Positions 50,187-61,485 of a DNA stretch of 64,000 nucleotides are shown one piece after another. The notes under the pieces are model-generated. The model saw nothing but the letters and a program-made list of their open reading frames with translations, ran no database searches and was not told where the DNA came from. The stretch is from positions 1-64,000 of the forward strand of contig CANIFU010000008.1 in assembly GCA_947466965.1 (NCBI GenBank). The letters run 5' to 3'. Position 1 is the first letter of the stretch. Each line of letters begins with the position of its first letter. The stretch is from Bacteroidota bacterium. GTDB taxonomy: Bacteria; Bacteroidota; Bacteroidia; 2-12-FULL-35-15. Position numbers and translations under genes: made by a program.

Positions 50187-51719
50187 TTAATGTTTAAAAT
50201 GTCTTGCCCCAGTCATTACCATCGACATGCCATTCGCATCGCAATAAGCAATAGATTCTTTATCTTTGATTGATCCACCGGGCTGAATTACAGCAGTAAC
50301 ACCAGCTTTTTTAGCAATTTCAACGCAATCAGGAAAAGGGAAGAAAGCATCCGAAGCCATAACAGCACCTTTCAGATCAAAGCCAAAATGAGTTGCTTTT
50401 ACAATAGCTTGTTGCAAGGCATCTACTCTGGATGTTTGACCGACACCGCTCGCAAGTAATGAATTGTTTTTTGCAAGTACAATTGTGTTAGATTTAGTAT
50501 GTTTTACAATTTTATTTGCAAACGCCAGATCGCGCAACTCATCAGCACTTGGCGATATTTTAGTAATTGTTTGCATGTCATTTATTGTTTCTGTTTTAAA
50601 GTCTTTATCTTGCTCAATCACACCATTCAATAAGGTTCTGAATGATTTGTTAGCCAGTTTCACAGCATTTTGTTTCAGGATGATTCTGTTCGGTTTTGAT
50701 TTTAATAATTCAATTGCTTTTTCATTGTAGCTTGGAGCAATAATTACTTCGCAAAATAATTTGTGAATTTCTTCTGCAGTAGCAAAATCAATTTCTGTAT
50801 TCGTTATCAATACACCTCCAAAAGCACTTGTTGGATCTCCCGCCAATGCAGCTTTGTATGCATTAACCAGCATTGGTCGAGATGCAATTCCGCATGCATT
50901 GTTGTGTTTTAAGATCGCAAAGGTTGTATCTGTAAATTCTGCGATCAAACTTACAGCAGCATCTACATCTAATAAGTTGTTATAAGATAATTCTTTGCCG
51001 TTTAATTTAGAAAACATTTCATCAAGATTACCATAGAATACGCCTTTTTGATGAGGGTTTTCACCATATCGTAATACTTGGGCCGTTTGAATACTTTGCT
51101 TGAATGCGGTGGTTTCTTCTCCATTAAAATACTTGAAGATAGCTGTATCGTAATGTGACGAGATATTAAATGCACAAGCAGCAAGATGTTTCCTGTCTGC
51201 CAATGTTGATGAGCCTTTTTGACTGATTAAAATAGTATCGTGCAAATAATTGTAATCATTTTTTGAAGAAACGATCACTACATCTTTGAAATTTTTTGCC
51301 GCTGCACGGATTAAAGAAATTCCCCCGATGTCAATTTTTTCAATGATGTCTTGTTCGGGAGCGTCTGATTTTACAGTCTCTTCAAAAGGATAAAGATCAA
51401 CAATCACTAAATCGATTTCAGGAATTTCATATTCTTCCAATTGGTCAATGTCGCTCTGTAATTCTCTTCTACTCAATATTCCGCCAAAAATTTTCGGATG
51501 CAATGTTTTTACGCGACCACCCAAAATAGATGGATAGGATGTTAATGTTTCAACTGGAGTTACAGATACACCTAGCTTTTCAATGAATTCCTGTGTTCCG
51601 CCTGTGCTGAATAGTTTTACTCCCAACGCACTCAATTGATGAATTACTGGTTCTAAATTATCTTTGTAATAGACTGAAATAAGTGCGTTTTTTATCTTTT
51701 TTGCTCCGCTCATAACCAA
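50187..51719 (-). CDS. purH: Bifunctional AICAR formyltransferase/IMP cyclohydrolase
   Basis: ALISVYYKDNLEPVIHQLSALGVKLFSTGGTQEFIE; GGRVKTLHPKIFGGIL; LRYGENPHQKGVFYG; ASDAFFPFPDCVEIAKKAGVTAVIQPGGSIKD. Confidence 0.97.
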   Translation of the reverse strand: MVMSGAKKIKNALISVYYKDNLEPVIHQLSALGVKLFSTGGTQEFIEKLGVSVTPVETLTSYPSILGGRVKTLHPKIFGGILSRRELQSDIDQLEEYEIPEIDLVIVDLYPFEETVKSDAPEQDIIEKIDIGGISLIRAAAKNFKDVVIVSSKNDYNYLHDTILISQKGSSTLADRKHLAACAFNISSHYDTAIFKYFNGEETTAFKQSIQTAQVLRYGENPHQKGVFYGNLDEMFSKLNGKELSYNNLLDVDAAVSLIAEFTDTTFAILKHNNACGIASRPMLVNAYKAALAGDPTSAFGGVLITNTEIDFATAEEIHKLFCEVIIAPSYNEKAIELLKSKPNRIILKQNAVKLANKSFRTLLNGVIEQDKDFKTETINDMQTITKISPSADELRDLAFANKIVKHTKSNTIVLAKNNSLLASGVGQTSRVDALQQAIVKATHFGFDLKGAVMASDAFFPFPDCVEIAKKAGVTAVIQPGGSIKDKESIAYCDANGMSMVMTGARHFKH

Positions 51720-51902
51720 TGTTAAATTTCACTTACAAAAGTATTAATTTTTATGCGCTATGCGAGCTTAAACGTACTTTGTTGATAAATGTTGTTTTTG
51801 TTAATAACGCGATTTTTCAAGCATTTTTTCCGACAAAAATTTTCGAAGTTTTACGGCAATTATTTTTGGTACATTTGCAGTGTTAAAATTCATTTTTTTC
51901 AG

Positions 51903-53147
51903 ATGATCATTTTTGGTTTGTTACGGGAGAGTATTTCGTTTGCAATTAATTCCCTTGTGGGAAATAAGTTGAGAACATTTCTTTCGCTTTTAGGTATTAC
52001 CATTGGTATTTTTGCCATAATCATTGTTTTTACGGTTGTCGATTCTTTAGAACAAAACCTAAGGAAAAGTGTGCAAAGTCTGGGTGATGATGTGGTTTTT
52101 ATTCAGAAATGGCCTTGGACATTTGGACCTAACTATCCTTGGTGGAAATACATGAACCGGCCCGTTCCCGAATATCCTGAGCTGAATCAGATCCTTGAAA
52201 CGTGCAATGGTGCTCAGTCGGTCGCCTTTCTGGTAAGTGCACGCATTACTGTAAAATATAAAAGCAGTAGTATCGAAAATGTTCCGATTAACTGTGCATC
52301 CCATCAATACGACAGAGTTAAAAATTTTGAGATTGCCGATGGTCGCTATTTCACCGAAGCGGAGTCTGCTTCCGGCCGTCCTGTTGCTGTTATTGGGGAT
52401 TTACTCGCCAAAGCCTTGTTCCCAAATCAAAACCCAATTGGAGAATCGGTGAAAGTGAACGGTGCGAAAGTGATTGTGATCGGTGTTTTTAAAAAAGAGG
52501 GAGAAAGTATTTTAGGTGGTAGTGTTGATACGGAAGTACTTGTGCCCATTAATTATGCTAGAAGTTTGGTAGATATTAGAAATGAGGATTTGGATCCACA
52601 GATTTTAGTGCGTGCCAAGCCGGGCATCAGTAATGATGATTTGATTGATGAACTTACTGGATTGATGCGCTCGATACGCAAATTACATCCCCGTTCGGAC
52701 GATAATTTTGCGCTCAATCAAACGAGTTTGATATCCACACAATTTGATAGTTTGTTTGGTGTAGTTGGCATTGTTGGATGGGTAATTGGAGGTTTCTCCA
52801 TTTTAGTAGGTGGCTTCGGTATCGCCAACATTATGTTTGTTTCGGTAAAGGAGCGCACCAATATTATTGGAATACAAAAATCGCTGGGGGCAAAAAATTA
52901 TTTTATTCTTTCTCAGTTTTTGTTCGAAGCGGTTTTTTTATCCTTGATCGGTGGGGTGATCGGCTTGCTGATTGTGTTTTTGTTAACACTGGCAATTGGC
53001 GATTCCATTGGAATGGAAGTTTCATTGAGTCGATCCAACATTATTTTAGGTTTTACAATTTCAATTCTAATTGGTGTGGTATCAGGCTTTGTTCCTGCGT
53101 ATGGTGCATCTCAGCTCGATCCAGTGGAAGCAATTCGGAGTAATTAG
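51903..53147 (+). CDS. ABC transporter permease (MacB/FtsX-type)
   Basis: LRTFLSLLGITIGIFAIIIVFTVVDSL; IANIMFVSVKERTNIIGIQKSLGAKNYFILSQFLFEAVFLSLIGG; internal ATG start favoured. Confidence 0.9.
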   Translation: MIIFGLLRESISFAINSLVGNKLRTFLSLLGITIGIFAIIIVFTVVDSLEQNLRKSVQSLGDDVVFIQKWPWTFGPNYPWWKYMNRPVPEYPELNQILETCNGAQSVAFLVSARITVKYKSSSIENVPINCASHQYDRVKNFEIADGRYFTEAESASGRPVAVIGDLLAKALFPNQNPIGESVKVNGAKVIVIGVFKKEGESILGGSVDTEVLVPINYARSLVDIRNEDLDPQILVRAKPGISNDDLIDELTGLMRSIRKLHPRSDDNFALNQTSLISTQFDSLFGVVGIVGWVIGGFSILVGGFGIANIMFVSVKERTNIIGIQKSLGAKNYFILSQFLFEAVFLSLIGGVIGLLIVFLLTLAIGDSIGMEVSLSRSNIILGFTISILIGVVSGFVPAYGASQLDPVEAIRSN

Positions 53148-53258
53148 TTCAGAAGGACTTCAATCTTGAGGATTGGGATTTTATGGTATAATGTCAACCC
53201 CTATTGTGTTTGGGGATTATTTAAAAAAGATCAAATATTAATAATTATTTTAAAAAGC

Positions 53259-53600
53259 ATGCAGTCTTCTATCAAACGTCCTTTACTTATTCGAATCGTT
53301 TGTATTCTTGGTTTTATCTGGATCGTATTTAGTTTCCCTTCTGTATTTTCTCCTTCTATTAAAAAGATGGGGGATTGGTACCCTGCTTTATTCGGATTGA
53401 TTGTGGCAAGCAGCTTTATTTCCTATATCGGTGTGTGGCATATGAAAAGATGGGGTGTGCAACTCTTCGTTATCACTTTTTTTATTAAAGAATTAGTACT
53501 TGTAATGGTGGAGGATATCAGCTATGTGGGAATGGCTTTTTCACTCTTTTTTATTATTACTATGTTGCTTTATTACAAGCGGATGGATCTTAACTTATAG
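53259..53600 (+). CDS. Small multi-TM membrane protein
   Basis: MQSSIKRPLLIRIVCILGFIWIV...; start chosen at 53259 rather than 53166. Confidence 0.6.
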   Translation: MQSSIKRPLLIRIVCILGFIWIVFSFPSVFSPSIKKMGDWYPALFGLIVASSFISYIGVWHMKRWGVQLFVITFFIKELVLVMVEDISYVGMAFSLFFIITMLLYYKRMDLNL

Positions 53601-53674
53601 CCGAAAGTGCCGTTGGTCGAAAAGTTTAAAATTTACCATTATTTTTAAGTAATTTTGTGTTAAATTTAAAACGA

Positions 53675-54793
53675 ATGAAACAAAAGATTAAGTTTATTAA
53701 TAAGGATAAAACTCAGTTTTACAATATCCTGAAAGAACGAGTAGACAATTACTTCATTGAAAATAAAATTTCACAAAACGCAAACGCCAACATGGTTTTT
53801 AAAACCATCGTCATGCTTGCCCTTTACTTTGTTCCGTATACGCTTATTATCACGCACAGCTATAGTGCTCCTCTTCTTTGGGTGTGCTTTGCTGTGATGG
53901 GTTTGGGACTTGCAGGTATAGGTATGAGTGTGATGCACGATGCGAATCACGATGCTTATTCCTCCAATTCTTTCATTAATAAATTTGTTGCTCAATCCCT
54001 TACCATTGTTGGTGGCGATAATAGAAACTGGAAAACCCAGCACAACATCCTTCACCATACGTATACTAATATTTACGAGCACGACAGAGATATTGACAAT
54101 AAAGTAATCATGCGTTTTTCTCCTGCTGGAAAATACAAAAAAGTTCAGCGTTTTCAGGTTTTTTATGTGTTCGTTTTTTATGCGATTATGTCATTGTATT
54201 GGACAACAGCAAAGGATTTTGTTCAATATGTACAATTCAATAAACAAGGACAACATCGAGATAGTGCTTCCCGCAAATTTTTAACCCTGATGGGTTTAAT
54301 ACTTTGGAAAGCAATCTACTTTACCTATATGTTTGCGCTTCCGATGATTTTTCTTCATTATTCATTTGGGCAATTATTCATTGGATTTTTGATCATGCAC
54401 ACCCTTGCCGGTTTGATCTTGAGTATTGTATTTCAGTTGGCACACGTGGTGGAGGATGCTAAATTTCCATTTCCCGATGAAAAAGGAAACATACAAAACG
54501 AATGGGCAATTCACCAAATGGAAACTACTGCCGATTTTTCAAGAGGAAGTTGGTTGATCACTTATTATGTAGGCGGATTGAATTATCAAACAGAACATCA
54601 CTTGTTTCCACGTATTTGTCACGTTCATTATCCTGCTATCGCACCAATTGTTGAAGCAACGGCAAAAGAATTTGGTATTCCTTATATCTACAATGAAACA
54701 TTTGTAAAAGCACTTAAATCCCACATGAGCATCATCTCTAAGTTAGGGAAGAACGATCTTACATTCAACGCGATTGCAAATAGTATGGGATAA
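53675..54793 (+). CDS. Fatty acid desaturase (acyl-CoA/front-end type)
   Basis: Histidine boxes HDANHD, HNILHH, QTEHHLFP. Confidence 0.93.
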   Translation: MKQKIKFINKDKTQFYNILKERVDNYFIENKISQNANANMVFKTIVMLALYFVPYTLIITHSYSAPLLWVCFAVMGLGLAGIGMSVMHDANHDAYSSNSFINKFVAQSLTIVGGDNRNWKTQHNILHHTYTNIYEHDRDIDNKVIMRFSPAGKYKKVQRFQVFYVFVFYAIMSLYWTTAKDFVQYVQFNKQGQHRDSASRKFLTLMGLILWKAIYFTYMFALPMIFLHYSFGQLFIGFLIMHTLAGLILSIVFQLAHVVEDAKFPFPDEKGNIQNEWAIHQMETTADFSRGSWLITYYVGGLNYQTEHHLFPRICHVHYPAIAPIVEATAKEFGIPYIYNETFVKALKSHMSIISKLGKNDLTFNAIANSMG

Positions 54794-54816
54794 CCTAGCA
54801 AGCGTTTATAAAAAAC

Positions 54817-54850
54817 AAAAAAGACCGGACAGATTGTTCGGTCTTTTTTT
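54817..54850. terminator. Bidirectional intrinsic terminator between desaturase and mfd
   Basis: AAAAAGACCGGACA-GATT-TGTTCGGTCTTTTT (one G-U) with T/A tracts either side. Confidence 0.85.
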
Positions 54851-54870
54851 TATGTGTTTTTTTATGTTGA

Positions 54871-57800
54871 TTATTGTATTACTGGTTTAAGTATAGTAAT
54901 CGCATCATCAATGGATTTAATGCTTTCAAAGGATAGGCTTAGTTTTCCATTTGTTTCTTTCATCTTACATGTACGTCCGTTCTGTTGAACAAATTTTAAT
55001 ATTTTAGTAAACGTTTCGCTTTGGTAATAAGGTGAATTTTGGTTTTGAATAAAATAGCCTGTCATTCGGTTGTTCTTCAACAATAACTTTTCAAATCCTA
55101 TTTCCATCGCCAGCCAACGCAAACGAATGGTGTGAATTAATTCAATTGCTGCTGCAGGAACTGGTCCGAATCGATCGCGCAATTGAACTTCAAATTTTGC
55201 AAGTCCTTCTTCATTGTTCGAATTATCCAGCTCACGGTATAAATTCAGTCGTTCTGTAATGTTGTTTACGTAATCATCCGGAATTAATATTTCCATGTCT
55301 GTATCAATCACGCAATCTGAAATATAGAGGCTGTGCTGTTTCTGCGTGTATTTTTGGGAACCGCCTACATTTGTATCGCGCAATTCTTCGTGTTCCATGC
55401 GTAATTCCATAATGGCTTCATCCAAAATTTTCTGATACATCTCAAACCCTATCTCGTTGATGAATCCGCTTTGTTCGCCACCCAATAAATTTCCTGCTCC
55501 GCGAATATCCAGGTCGCGCATCGCAATATTGAAACCGCTGCCTAAATCAGAAAACTCTTCAATCGCTTTTAAGCGTTTGCGTGCTTCGGGCGTTAACAAT
55601 GAAACAGGTGTTGTGAGTAAATAACAAAATGCTTTTTTGTTGGAGCGTCCAACACGGCCTCGCATCTGATGAAGGTCGCTCAGTCCGAACATATGTGCCT
55701 GATTGATGATGATTGTATTCGCATTGGAAATATCCAATCCGGCCTCAATAATTGTTGTAGCAACAAGCACATCATATTCCCCATCTATAAAGTCCATCAT
55801 TACTTGTTCCAACTTATCACCTTCTAATTGTCCGTGGCCAATTGCTACTTTCGCATCCGGGCACAATCGTTGGATCATTCCGGCTACTTCCATGATATTC
55901 TGAACACGGTTATGAACAAAAAATACTTGTCCGCCCCGCGAAATTTCAAATGAAACAGCATCCCTGATTATCTCTTCATTAAACGTATGTAATTCGGTTT
56001 GCACCGGATAACGATTGGGCGGGGGAGTGTTGATCACAGAAAGATCTCTTGCACCCATCATAGAAAATTGCAATGTGCGTGGAATAGGTGTTGCTGTAAG
56101 CGTTAAGGTATCTACATTGTTCTTGATCGTTTTCAATTTATCTTTTACTGCAACACCGAATTTTTGTTCCTCATCAATGATGATCAGTCCTAGGTCTCTG
56201 AACTTAACACCTTTTCCTACAATGCCGTGTGTGCCGATCAGAATATCAACGGTACCTTTTTCCACTTTTTCAAGTGTTTCCTTTTGTTGCTTTGCCGATT
56301 TATATCTATTGATATAATCCACATTGCAAGGAAGTCCTTTTAATCGTTCTTTAAAAGTTTTATAATGTTGTAAAGCAAGAATTGTTGTAGGAACTAAAAT
56401 AGCAACCTGCTTGCTGTCGCATACAGCTTTGAATGCGGCACGAATAGCAACTTCTGTTTTCCCAAAGCCAACATCTCCGCAAACCAGTCTGTCCATTGGC
56501 CATTCGCTTTCCATATCTTTTTTTACATCAGCGGTCGATTTTATTTGGTCAGGGGTATCTTCATAAATGAAAGAAGCTTCTAGTTCATTTTGTAAATAAT
56601 TATCCGGACTGAATTGAAAACCTTTTAATGCTTTTCGTTTCGCATAAAGTTGAATAAGATCAAACGCAATTTCTTTTACTTTTTTCTTCGTTTTTTGTTT
56701 TAAGGTGGCCCAGGTATTTGTTCCGAGTTTATTGATCTTCGGCTCTGTTCCTTCTTTTCCGGAGTATTTTGCTATGCGGTGTAAGGAGTGAATGCTGATG
56801 TTCACAATATCATAATCTTTATAGATCAGACGAATGGTTTCCTGCGTCTTTCCATTTACTACAATTGTTTCCAATCCACCATAACGCCCAACTCCATAGT
56901 CGATGTGGGTAATATAGTCTCCAGGATTCAATCCTTTTAATTCCTTTAATGTAAGTGCTTCATTCTTTTTAGAAAAGCTGCTTTTTAGTTTGAAGCGGTG
57001 ATATCGATCAAAAATCTGATGGTCCGTGTAACACGCTAATTTTAATTCATTATCAATAAACCCTTCATGGATGGATAAAAGAATAGGAGTGAATAAAGTT
57101 GCGTCCTCCGATTTTTTTGGAGCGATGTCTTCAAAAATCTTATACAAGCGTTCAATTTGTTTGGCCGCATCCGCAAAAATAATATTCGACAATCCGTTAC
57201 GAAGATTACTTTTAAAATTATCATTTAAAAAACTGAAATTCTTATTAAAACTTGGTTGAGGTGAAAAATTGTATGAAATTATTTTTGTTGGCGACAAAGA
57301 AAAATGATTCCCAAATTCTACCAAAGGAAAGCCGAATGCTTGTTTGCTGAAAACATCTTTATGAATGTATAATTCATCTGGAGGAAGTTGCACGATAACC
57401 GAATCTAGTTTGTTGAAGGAGTTTTCAGCTATAGCAAATGCTTTTTCTATTCGATCCAGTGTTAATTGGAAATGTTTGAACCAGATGACAGAATTTTCAG
57501 GCAAGAATTCAAAAAGAGTTTGTCTGCATTCCTGCAAAAGTTTTGTTTGCACATTCGGGATAATCGTGCAATAAGTAAGTTTGTGAATCGATAATTGAGA
57601 TATCGGATCAAAACTACGAATCGAATCAACCTCGTTTCCTAAAAATTCTACGCGATATGGATGTTCGTTTGAAAAGGAGAAAATATCAACGATTCCGCCG
57701 CGCACAGAATATTGTCCAGGTTCTACAACGTAATCAACGCGTTCGAATTCATATTCATTTAAAACTTCTGTAATAAAATCGATAGAAATTTTTTCAGCTT

Positions 57801-58269
57801 GTTTTAGCGCTAATGTGTTCTTGCTAAGATGTGATTTTGTAACTACTTTTTCGGTGAGTGCTTCAGGATAAGTGACTACACAAATATGTTTTTTCCCTGT
57901 ATTGATCTTGTTCAATACTTCTGCGCGCAATAAAATATTTGAGTTGTCTATTTCTTCATGCTCGTAGGGCATACGGTAAGAAGCTGGAAAAAAAAGAACA
58001 TTTTGTTCGCCTAATAAATTTTCCAGATCATTCAGGAAATAGGCCGCCTCTTCTTTGTCGGCAAGTATAAGTAAATTTGTTTTGTGGATGTGTTGAAAAG
58101 CAGTTGCAGCAATAAAAGAAGCGCCCGAACCGATTACGTTTTTGAGCTGGGTACGCGTAATATTCCCGGCCAATTCTTGAATTAGTATAGAATTGTTAGT
58201 GGATTCACCGTACTTTCTTAATATATCTTCCTTCGTCACAGTCTTCTGAAAATGGTAGCAAAAATACAA
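54871..58269 (-). CDS. mfd: Transcription-repair coupling factor
   Basis: GDYITHIDYGVGRYGGLE; DRLVCGDVGFGKTEVAIRAAFKAV; IIDEEQKFGV; LTATPIPRTLQFSMMGARDLSVI; DIRGAGNLLGGEQSGFI. Confidence 0.97.
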   Translation of the reverse strand: MYFCYHFQKTVTKEDILRKYGESTNNSILIQELAGNITRTQLKNVIGSGASFIAATAFQHIHKTNLLILADKEEAAYFLNDLENLLGEQNVLFFPASYRMPYEHEEIDNSNILLRAEVLNKINTGKKHICVVTYPEALTEKVVTKSHLSKNTLALKQAEKISIDFITEVLNEYEFERVDYVVEPGQYSVRGGIVDIFSFSNEHPYRVEFLGNEVDSIRSFDPISQLSIHKLTYCTIIPNVQTKLLQECRQTLFEFLPENSVIWFKHFQLTLDRIEKAFAIAENSFNKLDSVIVQLPPDELYIHKDVFSKQAFGFPLVEFGNHFSLSPTKIISYNFSPQPSFNKNFSFLNDNFKSNLRNGLSNIIFADAAKQIERLYKIFEDIAPKKSEDATLFTPILLSIHEGFIDNELKLACYTDHQIFDRYHRFKLKSSFSKKNEALTLKELKGLNPGDYITHIDYGVGRYGGLETIVVNGKTQETIRLIYKDYDIVNISIHSLHRIAKYSGKEGTEPKINKLGTNTWATLKQKTKKKVKEIAFDLIQLYAKRKALKGFQFSPDNYLQNELEASFIYEDTPDQIKSTADVKKDMESEWPMDRLVCGDVGFGKTEVAIRAAFKAVCDSKQVAILVPTTILALQHYKTFKERLKGLPCNVDYINRYKSAKQQKETLEKVEKGTVDILIGTHGIVGKGVKFRDLGLIIIDEEQKFGVAVKDKLKTIKNNVDTLTLTATPIPRTLQFSMMGARDLSVINTPPPNRYPVQTELHTFNEEIIRDAVSFEISRGGQVFFVHNRVQNIMEVAGMIQRLCPDAKVAIGHGQLEGDKLEQVMMDFIDGEYDVLVATTIIEAGLDISNANTIIINQAHMFGLSDLHQMRGRVGRSNKKAFCYLLTTPVSLLTPEARKRLKAIEEFSDLGSGFNIAMRDLDIRGAGNLLGGEQSGFINEIGFEMYQKILDEAIMELRMEHEELRDTNVGGSQKYTQKQHSLYISDCVIDTDMEILIPDDYVNNITERLNLYRELDNSNNEEGLAKFEVQLRDRFGPVPAAAIELIHTIRLRWLAMEIGFEKLLLKNNRMTGYFIQNQNSPYYQSETFTKILKFVQQNGRTCKMKETNGKLSLSFESIKSIDDAITILKPVIQ

Positions 58270-58499
58270 AAAATAAACCCTTATTTTTTTAGAAAAATAA
58301 GGGTTTAAATAGTTTTATCTGCTATGCTCGGAATTACAATTGGTTGTCAGGTGAAATGTTAAAATGTTGCAATTTAAAAGATAATATCACTTCAAGTCAT
58401 TCCCACAAAAGGAGGAGTGTATCGTGATACGCTCCAAACCGTTCCGCTAATCGAACTGACAAATCCACTGTCACTGGGCGAACATCTTATTCGTATGTA

Positions 58500-59519
58500 T
58501 TATACTTTCTCAGTTAATGAATATTTTTTCATGAAATCACAAGCCAGATCAACCATATCTGCGGATCCAAGAAAAAATGGTGTTCGTTGGTGAAGTTCTT
58601 TTATGTCAAGTTCCATAATGCGCTTAAATCCATCGGTCGCTTTTCCTCCTGCTTGTTCCAGAATAAATGCCAATGGGTTACATTCGTATAATAAGCGAAG
58701 TTTTCCTTTCGGAGATTTTGCAGTTGTCGGGTAGATGTATACACCACCGGTAATTAAATTACGGTGAATGTCAGCTACACCCGATCCTATGTATCTCGAT
58801 GAATACGGACGGCCGCTTGCTTCGTCTTCCTCCTGACAATATTTTATATATTTTTTTACGCCTTCAGGAAAGTGAACATAATTTCCTTCGTTGATAGAAT
58901 ACGTTTTTGCTTGTTTAGGTGTTTGCATATTGGGGTGCGACAAACAAAATTCTCCGATCGATGGATCTAATGTAAATCCGTTCACTCCTTTTCCTGTTGT
59001 ATATACCATCATGCAAGAAGAGCCATAAATAACGTATCCGGCAGCAACTTGCTCTGTGCCACGTTGCATAAAATCTTCGTATGTCCCAGGACCATTTAAA
59101 GATGTTCTGCGGTAGATCGAGAAAATAGTTCCGATTGAAACATTTACATCAATATTGGATGAACCATCCAGTGGATCCATTGCAACAACGTATTTCGCGT
59201 TTTTTGATACTTCGTTGTCAATTATTATGATGTCTTCATTTTCCTCAGAAGCGATAGCGCAACACTCACCACCAACACTTAGTGCGGCAATAAATTGTTC
59301 GTTCGCATACACATCCAATTTCTTTACATTTTCTCCCTGAATATTGATTTCCCCGGCATCTCCCAAAATATCCGCCAATCCGGCTTTTGTAACTTCACGG
59401 TTTACTATTTTAGAGGCGATAGCGATATCCCGCAGCAACCGAGATAATTCACCTTTTGCATAAGGGAAATCGGCTTGTTTTTCAATAATAAATTGTCCTA
59501 ACGTTTTAACTCTGCTCAT
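58500..59519 (-). CDS. fbp: Class 1 fructose-bisphosphatase
   Basis: [61 protein letters not shown]. Confidence 0.97.
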   Translation of the reverse strand: MSRVKTLGQFIIEKQADFPYAKGELSRLLRDIAIASKIVNREVTKAGLADILGDAGEINIQGENVKKLDVYANEQFIAALSVGGECCAIASEENEDIIIIDNEVSKNAKYVVAMDPLDGSSNIDVNVSIGTIFSIYRRTSLNGPGTYEDFMQRGTEQVAAGYVIYGSSCMMVYTTGKGVNGFTLDPSIGEFCLSHPNMQTPKQAKTYSINEGNYVHFPEGVKKYIKYCQEEDEASGRPYSSRYIGSGVADIHRNLITGGVYIYPTTAKSPKGKLRLLYECNPLAFILEQAGGKATDGFKRIMELDIKELHQRTPFFLGSADMVDLACDFMKKYSLTEKV

Positions 59520-59599
59520 TGTTTGTTTATTTTGAATTTACACAAATATCGTAATATTTTTGGAGGATAAAACCCAAAGAATTAAATAACTTTGCGGCT

Positions 59600-60073
59600 A
59601 TGAATATTACGATTAGAAAAGGAATTAAAACAGACCTTCAGCAGGCATTAAATCTAGTAAAAGAATTGGCAGCTTATGAAAAGGCTCCAAACGAAGTAGC
59701 CGTTACAATTGAAGAAATGGAACTGGATGGATTTGGGATGAATCCGATCTTTCATTTTTATGTTGCTGAAGCGGATGGGATAATTGTTGGCATCTCTTTG
59801 TATTATATTAAATATTCAACGTGGAAAGGAAAATGTGTTTTTCTGGAAGATATTATAGTAAGCGAGCCATTTAGAAATTTCGGAATAGGGAAAAAATTAT
59901 TTGACGAAGTGGTGAATGTAGCCAAACAAATGAACGCTCCGAGGATGGAGTGGCAAGTTTTAGAATGGAATGAACCCGCAATTAAATTTTATGAAAAAGT
60001 AAATTCACAGTTTGATAGCGAGTGGTTGAATTGTAAGTTGAGTGAAGAACAAATTCAAGAGTATTTTAAGTAG
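59600..60073 (+). CDS. GNAT family N-acetyltransferase
   Basis: VAEADGIIVGISLYYIKYSTWKGKCVFLEDIIVSEPFRNFGIGKKLFDEV; EWNEPAIKFYEK. Confidence 0.93.
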   Translation: MNITIRKGIKTDLQQALNLVKELAAYEKAPNEVAVTIEEMELDGFGMNPIFHFYVAEADGIIVGISLYYIKYSTWKGKCVFLEDIIVSEPFRNFGIGKKLFDEVVNVAKQMNAPRMEWQVLEWNEPAIKFYEKVNSQFDSEWLNCKLSEEQIQEYFK

Positions 60074-60184
60074 ACAATTCAATGTCCGTCAGTTCGAGCG
60101 GAGTCGAGAACAAGGGACGAGAAGTAAAATTGCAGTAGAATTTAATTGCCTACTGCCTATTGTATAATTGTAAAATTCAGTTCA

Positions 60185-61474
60185 ATGAAAGTTTTCAAAT
60201 TCGGTGGAGCGTCTGTGAAAGATGCAATTGCAGTAAAAAATGTTGCAGAAATATTGAAACGTTTTCCAAAAGAAAATATTTTGGTGGTGATATCTGCAAT
60301 GGGTAAAGTAACAAATGCCTTGGAGCGTTTGACCGATGCTGTTTTTTATCCAGTAAAAAATTCAGCAGATCAAAACATTACTGCTGCTTCTATATTGGTT
60401 GAAATAAAAAAATTCCATTTCGATATTCTATCTGAATTGTTTCCCTCCAAAGATCATCCTGTTTTTAATGAAATCAACAATACCTTTGTTGAATTGGATT
60501 GGGCGATTGAAGATGTACCGACAGAAAATTATAATTACGAATACGATAAGATTGTAAGCTTAGGAGAAGTGCTTTCAACAAAAATTGTAAATGCCTATTT
60601 AATTGAAGCGGGAATTAAGAGTCATTGGAAGGATGTTCGCGATTACATTCAAACAGATAATACCTACCGCGAAGGGAAGGTGGATTGGGAACTCACACAA
60701 TCGTTGGTGAATAAATTACTGATGCCTGAATGTCAAAATGGTTCGGTGATTATTACGCAAGGTTTTATAGGAGGCACTTCCGAAAATTTCACTACAACAT
60801 TGGGTCGTGAAGGTTCTGATTATACAGCCGCAATATTAGCATTTACAACAAATGCAGAAAGTGTTACAATCTGGAAAGATGTACCGGGAGTATTGAATGC
60901 CGATCCGAAATGGTTTGATGAAACGAAGAAGTTAGATCAAATTTCTTATCAAGATGCGATTGAGTTGGCTTATTATGGAGCAACTGTTATTCATCCGAAA
61001 ACGATCAAACCATTACAGAACAAAAAAATTCCATTGTATGTAAAATCTTTTTTACATCCAGAGGAAAAAGGAACGGTGATCAATGAGATTCAATCACCAT
61101 TGCCTATTCCTTGTTTTATTTTTAAAGTGAAGCAGGTGTTGATCTCTATTTCTCCAAAAGATTTTTCATTTATTGCGGAGGAAAACTTCAGTGATATTTT
61201 TAATTTGTTTTCCGAAAAGCAAGTGAAAGTAAATGTGATGCAAAATTCTGCCATCAGCTTTTCGGTGAGTGTGGATGCCGATGAACGGAAACTGCCCGAT
61301 CTGATTAAAACACTTCAGAAAAAATACAGAGTTCTATACAATGATAATTTGGAATTAATTACGATCCGCTATTACGACCAGGCAACTATTGACAGAGTAA
61401 CCATCGATAAAAAAGTGTTGTTGGAAGTGAAGAGCAGGTATACCGTTCAGTTGGTTGTGAAGCCGATGGATTAA
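60185..61474 (+). CDS. Aspartate kinase
   Basis: MKVFKFGGASVKDAIAVKNVA; TTLGREGSDYTAAILA; DVPGVLNADPKWF; start at 60185 favoured. Confidence 0.94.
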   Translation: MKVFKFGGASVKDAIAVKNVAEILKRFPKENILVVISAMGKVTNALERLTDAVFYPVKNSADQNITAASILVEIKKFHFDILSELFPSKDHPVFNEINNTFVELDWAIEDVPTENYNYEYDKIVSLGEVLSTKIVNAYLIEAGIKSHWKDVRDYIQTDNTYREGKVDWELTQSLVNKLLMPECQNGSVIITQGFIGGTSENFTTTLGREGSDYTAAILAFTTNAESVTIWKDVPGVLNADPKWFDETKKLDQISYQDAIELAYYGATVIHPKTIKPLQNKKIPLYVKSFLHPEEKGTVINEIQSPLPIPCFIFKVKQVLISISPKDFSFIAEENFSDIFNLFSEKQVKVNVMQNSAISFSVSVDADERKLPDLIKTLQKKYRVLYNDNLELITIRYYDQATIDRVTIDKKVLLEVKSRYTVQLVVKPMD

Positions 61475-61485
61475 AACAATTGTTC

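Noticed and set aside
53771-54082. Minus-strand 103-aa ORF inside the desaturase gene
   Set aside because: Antisense shadow of a CDS with all histidine boxes intact
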